Below are positions 8,618 to 18,001 of a stretch of 64,000 bases of DNA, one piece after another. The DNA is taken from assembly GCF_036345015.1 (NCBI RefSeq), contig NZ_CP084098.1, forward strand, positions 1,563,326 to 1,627,325, in the 5' to 3' direction. The position numbers and the translations under genes were made by a program. Source of the stretch: Cyanobacterium sp. Dongsha4. Its GTDB lineage: Bacteria > Cyanobacteriota > Cyanobacteriia > Cyanobacteriales > Cyanobacteriaceae. The notes beneath the pieces are model-generated. The model ran no database searches and was not told where the DNA came from. It saw only the letters and a program-made list of their open reading frames with translations. Every line of letters starts with the position of its first letter. The stretch's first letter is position 1.

Positions 8618-8648
8618 ACAACTATTAATACAATTTTAGTTTAGCAAA

Positions 8649-8675
8649 TCGATCGAACCTCCACCCCACCAAAAT
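8649..8675 (+). repeat. Direct repeat copy 2 flanking the toxin-antitoxin module
   Basis: TCGATCGAACCTCCACC followed by CCACCAAAAT matches 8021-8045 apart from two inserted bases. A HIP1 octamer (GCGATCGC) lies immediately after it, at 8676-8683. Confidence 0.65.
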
Positions 8676-8763
8676 GCGATCGCACTTCATCCTATATTTA
8701 AGTTAAAAAAAGCTATAATAAAGCATTAAGAGGTTTAATTGATTACTATTCGTAAATGTAATA

Positions 8764-9594
8764 ATGGATAGAGCAAAAATAGGCTCAATGACTGCAAAAG
8801 GTGGATTTATCAATGAACAAAATATTTGCGATAAATTTAACGCTTGGCAAAAAGATAATGAAGCAAGAGAATGGCTATTTATTATGGGTTATGATAGCGA
8901 TAAAATAAAAAGTCTTAAAGCTATTCATATCCCCGTTAGAATATCCAAAAGTAAAGCATTAGATTTAGGCATTTTACCTCAAAAATATGAAGAAACAGTT
9001 AAATATAAAAAAGCTGATATTCAAATAAAATTAGAGATACTTATTGATCATGTTTTATATACAGAAAATATATCTTTAAAAAAAGCAAATAGTTCAGCAG
9101 GTTTTAACCAAGTTGATAAAAGATCGGTAAGTACATATAAAGCTATGTGGAATTTTGATGATGAAATCGAAACATGGTTAAAGTTATTTACGGGAGATGT
9201 TTTTCCACAAAATATTTTATCATCTGATGAATTATCGAATTTAAGAGACTCCCGAAGGTTATTTATGACAGAAATGCCCGTTTTTATTGTCAATAAAATT
9301 ATTAATTTTTTCACTGAAAATAAAGTACTTATTGTTAATGATATTCTTAAAGGTAGAGGGGGTTTAAGTGCAGAGTGGTTATTAGTTACAAAAAAAGATA
9401 ACAATGCAAATGATAAACTAGATTGGATTTTAAAAGATATAAATACTGCTTGTAATTTTTTTGCTCAAGGTGATGTAAAAATATCTCCTAAAGGAAGTTT
9501 ATATATAGGTAAAATTACTATGCAAAGAAAAGGAGGAACTCCTGATCCTACAAGTTTACAATTTAAAATTAATCCCTTACAATTATTTGAATAA
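8764..9594 (+). CDS. Type II restriction endonuclease, HinP1I-like (predicted GCGC)
   Basis: The 276-aa product resembles R.HinP1I along its length as I remember that enzyme. Matching blocks include GSxTAKxGFxNE at the N-terminus, GFNQVDKR, the MWNFDDE region, RRLFMTE, LKGRGGLSAEWLLV, and the C-terminal QRKGG ... LQFKINP. The likely metal site is D85 with S104-L-K106, where HinP1I has Asp and Gln-x-Lys. The stop codon overlaps the ATG of the next gene (TAATG), and that gene is a HhaI-like methylase, which strongly supports the role. There is no HIP1 octamer within the gene and the coding is very AT-rich, both consistent with transfer. Confidence 0.88.
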   Translation: MDRAKIGSMTAKGGFINEQNICDKFNAWQKDNEAREWLFIMGYDSDKIKSLKAIHIPVRISKSKALDLGILPQKYEETVKYKKADIQIKLEILIDHVLYTENISLKKANSSAGFNQVDKRSVSTYKAMWNFDDEIETWLKLFTGDVFPQNILSSDELSNLRDSRRLFMTEMPVFIVNKIINFFTENKVLIVNDILKGRGGLSAEWLLVTKKDNNANDKLDWILKDINTACNFFAQGDVKISPKGSLYIGKITMQRKGGTPDPTSLQFKINPLQLFE

Positions 9595-10613
9595 TGAGTT
9601 TGTTAAAAGGAAAAAGTTTTATTGATTTATTCGCAGGAATTGGTGGTTTTCATCAAGCATTAAGTTGTTACAATGCTAAATGTGTTTTTGCTTCCGAATG
9701 GGATAAACATTGTCAGGAAATTTACTTAAAAAATTACGGAATTTTGCCTGAAGGAGATATAACTATCATTCCTGAAAATCAGATTCCTAGTCATGATATT
9801 TTGTGTGCTGGTTTTCCTTGTCAAGCCTTTAGTATTTCAGGAAAACAATTAGGATTTAATGATACTAGGGGTACTTTATTTTTTGATATAGTGAGAATTG
9901 CTAAATATCATCAACCGTCATTATTAATCTTAGAAAATGTGAAAAATTTTGCTAGACATGATGAGGGACAAACCTTAAAAGTTGTGGAAAATACTTTAAA
10001 TGAGATTGGTTATGATGTTTTTTATCAAGTGTTAAATGCTTCTAATTTTGGCGTACCTCAAAAGCGAGAAAGAATCTATATTGTAGGTTTTAGAAAAGAT
10101 TTAAACGTGAAAAAATTTACTTTTCCTAATAGTTATGGTAAAGCAACCAGTTTAATCAATTTTTGTTTAGATGACTCAGAAACAAAAGATTTTGTTATTA
10201 ATAGAAGTGATATAAAAATTAATGATAATTTACAAATAACGAAAGATATTTTAGGAAATTATCCCCAAAAACCTATTAGAATTGGCACGATTAATAAAGG
10301 TGGACAGGGGGAAAGAATTTATCACCAATACGGTCATGCTATCACTTTATCAGCTTATGGTGGCGGTATTGGGGCGAAAACAGGAGTTTATTTAATCAAT
10401 GGTAAAATAAGGAAATTAGCACCAAGAGAATGTGCGAGAATTATGGGTTTTCCTGATGATTTTAGGATTAGTAATAGTAATAATATTGCTTATAAACAAT
10501 TCGGAAATAGTGTGGTAGTTAATGTGTTAAGTGCGATCTTAGAAAATATTTTACAAATTAATAATTTATGTTATGAGATAAAAGACAATAAATTAGAGAG
10601 AATTACTGTTTAG
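9594..10613 (+). CDS. DNA (cytosine-5) methyltransferase, M.HhaI-like (predicted GCGC)
   Basis: This 339-aa C5 methyltransferase has the canonical motifs. Motif I is FIDLFAGIGGF, motif IV is AGFPCQAFS with catalytic C76, motif VI is LENVKNF, and motif VIII is VPQKRERIYIVGF. The target-recognition region (about residues 230-265) contains NKGGQGERIY and ITLSAYGGGIGAKTGVYL, close to M.HhaI as I recall it. Methylation of GCGC is therefore a well-founded inference. It would protect the chromosome from the endonuclease encoded immediately upstream. The translational overlap (TAATG) couples the two genes. The frame is intact with no missing motif. Confidence 0.95.
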   Translation: MSLLKGKSFIDLFAGIGGFHQALSCYNAKCVFASEWDKHCQEIYLKNYGILPEGDITIIPENQIPSHDILCAGFPCQAFSISGKQLGFNDTRGTLFFDIVRIAKYHQPSLLILENVKNFARHDEGQTLKVVENTLNEIGYDVFYQVLNASNFGVPQKRERIYIVGFRKDLNVKKFTFPNSYGKATSLINFCLDDSETKDFVINRSDIKINDNLQITKDILGNYPQKPIRIGTINKGGQGERIYHQYGHAITLSAYGGGIGAKTGVYLINGKIRKLAPRECARIMGFPDDFRISNSNNIAYKQFGNSVVVNVLSAILENILQINNLCYEIKDNKLERITV

Positions 10614-10701
10614 TATTATAATCATATCAACAAGATATATTTGACTAAATAATATTAAGCCCCTACGATGCCTTCATGCACACTGTGCGATCGCACCTTT
10701 A

Positions 10702-11937
10702 TTAACGATTACGGCGTTTTTGATAATTTTGAAATTGGGCTTTTTTCCGCATAGATTGACGCTCACCTTTTTCTAAATCCTCTAATAAATCCTCCATTTC
10801 AACCATTTCAGGAGCTATCATCTCAAAACACACCCCAGAGGCCATCATTTCTTCTTTAGCCACCTGTAAACGCTCTTTTGTACCCCAAACATCCCCTCGA
10901 TCCAAAGATGCGATCGCCTCTTCTTTTGCCCGTGAAGCCATTAACTGAGCCACTTTTGCCTTTACCTCCTCATTAAAAGGATAATCATTCAACTGGGCGG
11001 AATTAACTACAGGTAACTGTAACTCATGATGAGTGATTTTTCTTGACTGGGTTTCATTGTCATCATAAGCTAATCGGAATTTAACCAGAGGTGCTGATTC
11101 CGACATCGGAGGCACTTTTAACCGCAACACCATATCAAATTGATTTCCAGCGATAAGATTCGGTAATTTATAACGCCCGTATTCCGTTTTATCCAAATCA
11201 TTAAACACATCCACCAATTCCACAGGTGCAAAAGTTTTAATGCCCAAACTCACCTTCTGCCCGATAGTTGCCATAATCCCCTGTAACTCAGCATTGAAGA
11301 TACTTGGTAACTGATCTGGATTTTGGATAAAGTAATAATTGCCATCCCCAGATAATGCCATTCCCTGCATCAAATCCTCATTAAAATCATCCCCGATACC
11401 CATAGTAGTAGTGCTAACACCCCGTTTACTCAACCCATTAACGGCATTGCCAATGACATCAGGATTCGTTTCCCCCACATTCGCCAAGCCATCCGATAAC
11501 AAAATAACACGGTTTAAATGCTCAGGTTGTAGATACTTACTAACTTGAGTCGCCCCTTCTAACCAACCGTCATACAACGCCGTCATATTGCGAGGAGTGA
11601 TGCTATTGATGCGATTAATTATATTCTGCTTGTCAGTAGCTTGTTGAGAGGGAATAATTACTTCTATTTGATCATCATAGATGGTAACACTGATGCGATC
11701 GCGTTCTGCTAATTGTTGCACGGCATAGATAGCCGCCTGACGAGCATACCTGATTTTATCACCTCCCATCGAACCAGAGCGATCTACTACCAACCCTAAA
11801 TTAAGAGGAGGGCGTTGTCGATTAGTCTGGATTTCAGGCACAGTGATTCTGACAATCACATCAAGATTAGTAACGCCATCACTAGAAATAGCATCTCTTA
11901 AACAGATAAATTGTACTTGAGGCCTAATAATGCTCAT
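10702..11937 (-). CDS. von Willebrand factor A domain protein
   Basis: The 411-aa protein has a VWA domain at about residues 45-230 with a complete MIDAS motif. This consists of D52-x-S54-x-S56 in VDRSGSMGG, the Thr in NMTALYDG, and the Asp in LLSDGLANVG. The C-terminal half is a beta-rich region followed by a charged helical tail (about residues 330-411). No signal peptide is seen, so it is probably cytosolic. It overlaps the upstream MerR-like gene by four bases (ATGA), so the two form an operon and probably act together. The function of such cyanobacterial pairs is not known to me. Confidence 0.88.
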   Translation of the reverse strand: MSIIRPQVQFICLRDAISSDGVTNLDVIVRITVPEIQTNRQRPPLNLGLVVDRSGSMGGDKIRYARQAAIYAVQQLAERDRISVTIYDDQIEVIIPSQQATDKQNIINRINSITPRNMTALYDGWLEGATQVSKYLQPEHLNRVILLSDGLANVGETNPDVIGNAVNGLSKRGVSTTTMGIGDDFNEDLMQGMALSGDGNYYFIQNPDQLPSIFNAELQGIMATIGQKVSLGIKTFAPVELVDVFNDLDKTEYGRYKLPNLIAGNQFDMVLRLKVPPMSESAPLVKFRLAYDDNETQSRKITHHELQLPVVNSAQLNDYPFNEEVKAKVAQLMASRAKEEAIASLDRGDVWGTKERLQVAKEEMMASGVCFEMIAPEMVEMEDLLEDLEKGERQSMRKKAQFQNYQKRRNR

Positions 11938-12638
11938 AACTGTCTCCTTTTGAAGAATTTACTTAAAATATTGCGGAAAAGTTCCATTAAAGACTCTCGC
12001 TCTTTGATACTATTGGGATAAATGAGATCATCACGAATATGTAACTCCAAACCATCTAAAATCCTTAAACGAGTCCAATTTTCTTCCTTATCCCATGAAT
12101 TTTGATCAGTCTCATCTAACGCAGACATGGTATTTTGATTTGGTGCAGGTGATGACTGGCTTTTTTGTTTAACGTTACCTCTGATAGTGGATGGTGATTG
12201 ACTTCTTTTTCCTTTTAAATCAGCGAGAAAATCTAAAGCGGAATTACTGGAATTTGGGATTGATTGTAACGGGGGATGGGCGGTAGTAATATTAAGAGAA
12301 ATACCTCCGATTAGTAAACTTTTTAACTCGTCATTAGTTTTCGAGGTAAGTAAATCATTAATTGCCGTTGTGCCGATACCATCACTAAGTAAACGCTTAA
12401 TCAACAATAACTGTAAAAGATGACGATAACGATAAAAAGCATAACGATTTTGCCGAATAGGCTCATCCATCAACCTTTGACTGGCGTAACTTCTTACTAG
12501 GCGAGTGTTAATTTCTTCTTTAACTTTGCTATTACCTTTAATATCAGGAAGATAGAGAGGTAATAACCCGTTAGCTACCTCCACAAATTCATCGATTAAC
12601 CATTCTTGATGGTTGTTTTCTAATGTTTCTAAGTCCAT
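11934..12638 (-). CDS. MerR-like helix-turn-helix protein paired with the VWA gene
   Basis: The 234-aa protein contains a segment around residues 60-95 (YRYRHLLQLLLIKRLLSDG, followed by IGTTAINDLL) that resembles the wHTH of MerR-type proteins. The second part of the MerR DNA-binding domain is indistinct. A low-complexity Ser/Gln/Asn-rich linker occupies about residues 125-180. A conserved-looking C-terminal block follows (NWTRLRILDGLELHIRDDL). Its stop overlaps the VWA start (ATGA). I infer a regulatory or scaffold role linked to the VWA protein, but no target is visible. Confidence 0.65.
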   Translation of the reverse strand: MDLETLENNHQEWLIDEFVEVANGLLPLYLPDIKGNSKVKEEINTRLVRSYASQRLMDEPIRQNRYAFYRYRHLLQLLLIKRLLSDGIGTTAINDLLTSKTNDELKSLLIGGISLNITTAHPPLQSIPNSSNSALDFLADLKGKRSQSPSTIRGNVKQKSQSSPAPNQNTMSALDETDQNSWDKEENWTRLRILDGLELHIRDDLIYPNSIKERESLMELFRNILSKFFKRRQL

Positions 12639-12718
12639 AACTTTAAGATAATACTTACTTTGTCAAATGTCAATATCATTTTTAAGTGTTATCGTCTTGA
12701 AAATATAATTATCCGTAG

Positions 12719-12739
12719 GGGTTGAATACTATTCAACCC
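12719..12739. repeat. GGGTTGAATA...TATTCAACCC hairpin
   Basis: A 9-bp stem closes a 3-base loop. The same kind of hairpin recurs at 18048-18065, and a half-copy lies near 27015. It sits downstream of chlM but has no T-run on either side, so I call it a dispersed repeat rather than a terminator. Confidence 0.6.
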
Positions 12740-12756
12740 ACAATCATTTGAAAAAA

Positions 12757-13455
12757 TTATCTGACTGCCTCTAAAATGCGAGAATAATAAAAACTTGTAC
12801 TCGTCATACCAGTGCGTTTAATTTGAAAGCCATTATCTTGAAGGATTTTAACAATATCTTCCTCTTTATGTTGATAGGCACGGGTTGTTTTACTAGGGCC
12901 AGGGAAAAATTCACCAATACGTTTTAATAAAGTCAGAAAGAAAGTTTTAGGGGCAAAACTAAGAATCAATCGAGATTTTGTTAGGGATGATAGGTGATTA
13001 ATCATTTTTGCGGCATCTTCTGTGGGATAGTGAATGAGAACATCTAAACAGATAACCGTGTCATAACTTCCCCTAATAGATTCTAAATCTTGCACTCCCA
13101 ATCTAATATTGCGGGGATTTTCCATCACTTGTTTTATTCTTTCTGCGGCTTCTCCTACCATTTTGGCGGAAATATCACTAGCGTAAACTGTTGCACCTTC
13201 TTGGGCAAGGGGAAGGGTTAAACTTCCGACTCCACATCCTGCGTCACAAATTGAGAGTTGAGATAAATTACCGTCATCTTTAAGCCAACTAACAACAGTG
13301 TCAATGGTTTGTTGATGCCCTTGGCGGATGTCTAATTGTACTTTATTAACTTTTCCCTCGCCGTAAATATTACGCCAACGCTCGAAACCAGTGGCGTTAA
13401 AATATTCTTTGACAACGGTTTTATCGTCTATGGTTTTTTTTGCCGTATTGACCAT
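12757..13455 (-). CDS. chlM: Magnesium protoporphyrin IX O-methyltransferase
   Basis: This 232-aa SAM-dependent enzyme methylates the C13 propionate of Mg-protoporphyrin IX in chlorophyll synthesis, at or near thylakoid membranes. The N-terminal signature YFNATGFERWRNIYG and KVNKVQLDIRQGH is characteristic of ChlM. SAM motif I reads CDAGCGVGSLTLPLA, and motif II-like residues lie in VYASDISAKMV. I start at the ATG for MVNTAKK. The frame continues upstream only to a TTG at 13494, and the added 13 residues do not look conserved. The neighbours are unrelated. Confidence 0.93.
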   Translation of the reverse strand: MVNTAKKTIDDKTVVKEYFNATGFERWRNIYGEGKVNKVQLDIRQGHQQTIDTVVSWLKDDGNLSQLSICDAGCGVGSLTLPLAQEGATVYASDISAKMVGEAAERIKQVMENPRNIRLGVQDLESIRGSYDTVICLDVLIHYPTEDAAKMINHLSSLTKSRLILSFAPKTFFLTLLKRIGEFFPGPSKTTRAYQHKEEDIVKILQDNGFQIKRTGMTSTSFYYSRILEAVR

Positions 13456-13702
13456 TTTATATATGCCTGAAAATAAGTAATTGATTAAATACAATCTCTT
13501 AATGTATCATCGTTTTGTCTTCTGTTTTGTAAGGCTTTTGTTAATTAAGCTATAATTTTTTGTCCTTCCTGTTTGATATAGTCTAGTTGTTCAATAATCA
13601 CTTAAGTTATTTCTACTTTTTTCTGACCGCAACAAAAAAAATTTATCCTGAACTCAGGTTAAGATAAAATAGGTTTTTGGCTTGTTATGGAAGGATTTTC
13701 AT

Positions 13703-14440
13703 TTGTATCGTTTAGTTATTGACCCTCAACAGAAACAGGATAGTTGTATCATATTAAAACCAGACCAAGAGCATTATTTACGTAGGGTGGTACGGTTAAA
13801 TAGTGGTGATGATTTTATTGCTATGGATGGTAAAGGCAATTGTTGGCAGGTAAAATTGACCGTGACTGGTAACGAAATTGTTACATCTTTTCAGGAAAAT
13901 AGGGAGTTAACTACGGCGGTGAGTTTGATTGTGGCTTTGCCCAAGGGTAGCGGTTTTGAAGATATTATTCGTTGCACCACAGAGTTAGGGGTTACTAAAT
14001 TATACCCTGCTATAAGCGATCGCACTTTATTAAAACCAAAGGAAAATAAATTAGAAAGATGGCGTAAAATTGCTTTAGAAGCAGTTGAACAGTCAGAAAG
14101 ACAAATTTTACCTTATATTGCCGAACCAATGCCGATAAAAGTGATATTTGAGCAATTTAAACTAAATAATAACCCAAAATATATTGCTTCCGCTCGAAGT
14201 AATGCCTCTCATTTAATGGAGTTTTGTCAACAAGATTTTCAAGATAATCCTCCCTCAGAAATAATTATTGCCACCGGTTGTGAAGGGGGTTGGACTCCCA
14301 GAGAAATAGAAAATGCGATCGCATCTGGTTTTCAAGAAGTATCTTTAGGAAAAAGAATTTTAAGGGCGATTACTGCCCCAATTATGGTAATGGCTTTAGT
14401 TGCTTCTTGGAGTGAAATATTTGAGCTAAAATCAGAATAA
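13703..14440 (+). CDS. rsmE: 16S rRNA m3U1498 methyltransferase
   Basis: RsmE methylates N3 of U1498 in 16S rRNA and belongs to the trefoil-knotted SPOUT family. Signatures are LYRLVI at the N-terminus, the central LPKGSGFEDIIRCTTELGV, the KWR-like KLERWRKIALEAVEQS block, and the knot motif IATGCEGGWTPREIE with the SLGKRILRAITA end. I chose TTG at 13703 because AAGGA lies about seven bases upstream and homologues begin just before RLV. An in-frame TTG at 13682 would add seven residues. The product is 245 aa from the chosen start. Confidence 0.88.
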   Translation: MYRLVIDPQQKQDSCIILKPDQEHYLRRVVRLNSGDDFIAMDGKGNCWQVKLTVTGNEIVTSFQENRELTTAVSLIVALPKGSGFEDIIRCTTELGVTKLYPAISDRTLLKPKENKLERWRKIALEAVEQSERQILPYIAEPMPIKVIFEQFKLNNNPKYIASARSNASHLMEFCQQDFQDNPPSEIIIATGCEGGWTPREIENAIASGFQEVSLGKRILRAITAPIMVMALVASWSEIFELKSE

Positions 14441-14464
14441 TTACCCCTAAGATTATAAGATAAA

Positions 14465-15280
14465 ATGTCTTTTAAATCCCCCATTATTGAGAATAAAAAT
14501 CCTGAACCAAATAAGCGTCAATTATTAACAATATTTTTTCTATTTGGGGGAACATTAACTTTTTTAATTTTCTTAATTTTTTATTTATTTAATCAACTTA
14601 TTTATTTAGTTCCTGTTGAGGTTGAGGAAAAAATAGGCAATTTAATTATTGAGCAAATTACCCCTAAACAAGAAAACTCAAATATATCTCAACAACTGAA
14701 TGTGCTTGTTGATGAAATCGAAACATTGCTACCTAATCAAAATAATGTAAAAAGAAACTATCAAGTTATTTATATTCCTGAAAATACAGTCAATGCCTTA
14801 GCTATACCTAGTAATAAAATTATAATTTATGAAGGACTATTAAAAGAATTAAAATCAGAGAATGAGTTGGTGATGATTTTAGGTCATGAAATAGGACACT
14901 TTGCCCATCGAGACCATTTAAAAAGTTTGGGAAATATGCTCTTATTTAAGTTAATAATTAGTTCAATTGTTGGTGATTTAGATATTTTTAATTCTGGAGT
15001 TGATCTAGCTCATATTCTCGTTAATGCTCGATACTCTCAAAGGCAAGAAATGAAAGCAGATGAATTTGGATTAGATATTTTAAATAAATATTATGGTCAT
15101 GTAGGAGGGGCAATCGCATTTTTTGAAACTTTAGAAAAGCAAGAAAACAATTCAAATAAACTGTCCTTTTTCTCTAGTCATCCGTCTCCCCAAAATAGGA
15201 TTAAAAACCTACAAAAAATTATGGAAAAAAAAGAATATATCGAAAGTCAACCACAAGAGCTTAACATCTTACAACATTAA
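14465..15280 (+). CDS. M48-family membrane metalloprotease
   Basis: The 271-aa protein has one N-terminal transmembrane segment (about residues 20-45) followed by a zinc peptidase domain. The active-site motif is HEIGHFAHRDH (HExxH), and the third zinc ligand Glu is in EMKADEFGLDIL. This places it in the M48 (Oma1/HtpX/BepA-like) group, with the catalytic domain likely on the periplasmic side. It ends with the SSHPSPQNRI motif common in the family. Candidate roles are membrane or envelope quality control; the substrate cannot be read from the sequence. It begins 24 bp after rsmE and may be co-transcribed. Confidence 0.9.
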   Translation: MSFKSPIIENKNPEPNKRQLLTIFFLFGGTLTFLIFLIFYLFNQLIYLVPVEVEEKIGNLIIEQITPKQENSNISQQLNVLVDEIETLLPNQNNVKRNYQVIYIPENTVNALAIPSNKIIIYEGLLKELKSENELVMILGHEIGHFAHRDHLKSLGNMLLFKLIISSIVGDLDIFNSGVDLAHILVNARYSQRQEMKADEFGLDILNKYYGHVGGAIAFFETLEKQENNSNKLSFFSSHPSPQNRIKNLQKIMEKKEYIESQPQELNILQH

Positions 15281-15421
15281 AAACGGTGACGTTATATTAA
15301 TAAATATGAAGTTATTTTAAGGTTTTTCCCAAGAAAAATATATAGCTGAAAGTATTTGACAACAAATATAAAGTAATCCTGACTTAAATAAGTTAAATAG
15401 AAGAAAAAAAATATTCTAATT

Positions 15422-18001
15422 GTGAAAAAATCATATAACCTAAAGAGTATAGAGAGTATTGAAAATAAATTAAGTATGATTAAGAAAACTACATCCGGGC
15501 TATTTCGTAATAATTCTGCGAAAGAAGAACCTACCATAAGAGTAGAGGACGATCGCACCGGGATGAGTTCAGAAACCTTAAAAAGAGCGTTTTTGGACAA
15601 CTTGTTTTATATTCAGGGCATAAATCGTTCTGATGCTAGTAATTACGACTATTACGTCGCTTTAGCTTATACCATAAGAGATAGATTACTACACCGTTTC
15701 TTAAAAACTACAGATACCTACAAAAAAAATCGCACCAAAATAGTGTGTTATCTATCCGCAGAATTTTTGATGGGTCGTCACCTAGGCAATAATTTAGTTA
15801 ATCTCGACATTTACCAAGAAATTGAAGAAGTATTAAAAGAATTAGGACTAGACTTAGAGGAATTATTAGAACAAGAACCAGACCCCGGATTAGGAAACGG
15901 CGGTTTAGGAAGATTAGCGGCTTGTTTCTTAGATTCTCTGGCTTCTTTGGAAATTCCCGCCATTGGTTACGGGATTCGTTATGAATTTGGCATTTTTTAC
16001 CAATTAATTAGAGATGGTTGGCAAGCAGAAATTCCCGATAACTGGTTAAGATTTGGCAACCCTTGGGAATTACCACGCCCCGATGAAACTGTAGAAATTA
16101 AACTCGGTGGCCACACTCAAGGTTATCATGACAGTAAAGGACAGTATAGAGTATCTTGGATTCCCGATCGCACCGTTGTCGCTATTCCCCATGATACTCC
16201 CGTGCCAGGTTACAAAACCAACACCGTTAACCCCTTAAGGTTGTGGAAAGCAGAAGCGAGTGAAGCCTTTAACTTTGAAGCCTTTAACGCAGGAAACTAC
16301 GATCGCGCCGTTGAAGAAAAAATCAACTCAGAAACTATCTCCAAAGTTCTTTATCCTAACGATAACACCCCTGCTGGAAAAGAATTAAGACTAGCACAAC
16401 AATACTTCTTTGTCTCTGCATCTTTACAAGACTTAATCCGCTTACATCTGCGCAATAACTCCAGTTTAGATAACTTCCACGAACGCTTTGCCATTCAGCT
16501 TAATGATACTCATCCAGCCATTGCCGTTGCCGAATTAATGCGTCTATTAATGGATGAACACGGTATGGAATGGGGACAAGCATGGGATATTACTCAAAAA
16601 ACCCTTTCCTATACTAACCATACCCTGATGCCAGAAGCCTTAGAAAAATGGTCAGTTAATCTGATGGAAAAACTCCTTCCTCGTCACATGGAGATCATAT
16701 ACCATATCAATCACCTTTTCCTCGAAAATGTACGCTCTTGGTATCATGATAATCAAGAATTAATCGATCAAGTATCTCTGATTGAAGAAGGAGAAGAGAA
16801 AAAAGTCCGCATGGCAAACCTTGCTTGTGTGGGAAGCCATGCTATTAATGGAGTTGCGGCTTTACATACCCAACTACTCAAACAAGACACCCTCCGCTCC
16901 TTTGCCTTTATGTGGCCTGAAAAATTCATCAACAAGACTAATGGTGTCACTCCCCGTCGTTGGATTTTACTCAGTAATCCTCTATTATCTAAACTTGTCA
17001 CTTCCAAAATTGGCGATGGTTGGTTAAAAGACTTAAATCAAATGCGTCAACTAGAAAAATTTGTTGATGATGCACAATTTTGTCGTGAATGGCGAGAAAT
17101 CAAACAAGCCAATAAACAACGTTTAGCCGAATACATCTTCAAAAAATTAGGTATCGAAGTCGATGTTAATTCCATCTTTGACGTACAAGTGAAAAGATTA
17201 CATGAGTATAAACGTCAACACCTGATGGTACTCCACATAATTGACCTCTATAACCGCATTAAACGCAACCCAGAAGCAGATATTTACCCTCGTACCTTCA
17301 TTTTTGGAGGAAAAGCGGCTCCGGGCTACTTTATGGCGAAATTAATCATTAAGTTAATCAATAGTGTTGCTGATGTAGTCAATTTTGATCCTGATGTGCG
17401 AGGACGTTTAAAAGTAATTTTCTTACCTAACTTTAACGTTTCTCTTGGACAAAAAATCTACCCTGCCGCCGACTTATCAGAACAGGTTTCCACTGCAGGA
17501 AAAGAGGCTTCCGGAACTGGTAATATGAAATTTGCCATGAATGGAGCGTTAACTATTGGTACTTTAGATGGTGCTAATATCGAAATTCGAGAAGAAGCTG
17601 GAGAAGAAAACTTTTTCCTCTTTGGTTTAACCGCCGAAGAAGTCTATCGTCGCAAAGCAGAGGGTTACAATCCGTATCATTACTATGAACAAAATCAGGA
17701 ATTGCGGGATGTAATCGATCGCATCAAAGATGGTACATTTAGTCATGGTAACACCGAACTATTTAAGCCCATTGTCGATCACTTACTCTACGAAGATACC
17801 TATATGCTCTTAGCAGATTACCATTCTTATATAGAATGTCAAAAACACGTTGCTATGACTTATAAAGATCAAGAAAAATGGACAAGAATGTCTATTCTTA
17901 ACAGTGCCAGAATGGGCAAATTTTCAAGCGATCGCACCATTAAGGAATATTGCGATGAAATCTGGAAAGTCAGTCCCGTCAAAATTAAACTAGAATCTTA
18001 G
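15422..18001 (+). CDS. glgP: Glycogen phosphorylase
   Basis: The 859-aa enzyme releases glucose-1-phosphate from glycogen using pyridoxal phosphate. Landmarks are YLSAEFLMGRHLGNNL near residue 110, GNGGLGRLAACFLDS near residue 160, and the PLP-lysine segment EASGTGNMKFAMNG followed by LTIGTLDGANIEI near residues 695-720. Length and order match the GT35 family. The frame opens with GTG at 15422, but an ATG 57 bp downstream (MIKKTTSG) or another at MSSETLKRAF are alternatives because the Shine-Dalgarno is weak. Repeat DNA follows the stop. The product would supply carbon to glycolysis in the dark together with pyruvate kinase at 57-58 kb. Confidence 0.96.
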   Translation: MKKSYNLKSIESIENKLSMIKKTTSGLFRNNSAKEEPTIRVEDDRTGMSSETLKRAFLDNLFYIQGINRSDASNYDYYVALAYTIRDRLLHRFLKTTDTYKKNRTKIVCYLSAEFLMGRHLGNNLVNLDIYQEIEEVLKELGLDLEELLEQEPDPGLGNGGLGRLAACFLDSLASLEIPAIGYGIRYEFGIFYQLIRDGWQAEIPDNWLRFGNPWELPRPDETVEIKLGGHTQGYHDSKGQYRVSWIPDRTVVAIPHDTPVPGYKTNTVNPLRLWKAEASEAFNFEAFNAGNYDRAVEEKINSETISKVLYPNDNTPAGKELRLAQQYFFVSASLQDLIRLHLRNNSSLDNFHERFAIQLNDTHPAIAVAELMRLLMDEHGMEWGQAWDITQKTLSYTNHTLMPEALEKWSVNLMEKLLPRHMEIIYHINHLFLENVRSWYHDNQELIDQVSLIEEGEEKKVRMANLACVGSHAINGVAALHTQLLKQDTLRSFAFMWPEKFINKTNGVTPRRWILLSNPLLSKLVTSKIGDGWLKDLNQMRQLEKFVDDAQFCREWREIKQANKQRLAEYIFKKLGIEVDVNSIFDVQVKRLHEYKRQHLMVLHIIDLYNRIKRNPEADIYPRTFIFGGKAAPGYFMAKLIIKLINSVADVVNFDPDVRGRLKVIFLPNFNVSLGQKIYPAADLSEQVSTAGKEASGTGNMKFAMNGALTIGTLDGANIEIREEAGEENFFLFGLTAEEVYRRKAEGYNPYHYYEQNQELRDVIDRIKDGTFSHGNTELFKPIVDHLLYEDTYMLLADYHSYIECQKHVAMTYKDQEKWTRMSILNSARMGKFSSDRTIKEYCDEIWKVSPVKIKLES

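Noticed and set aside
12719-12739. Hairpin after chlM considered as a rho-independent terminator
   Set aside because: No T-run follows the stem on the chlM strand, and the same hairpin recurs elsewhere as a repeat.
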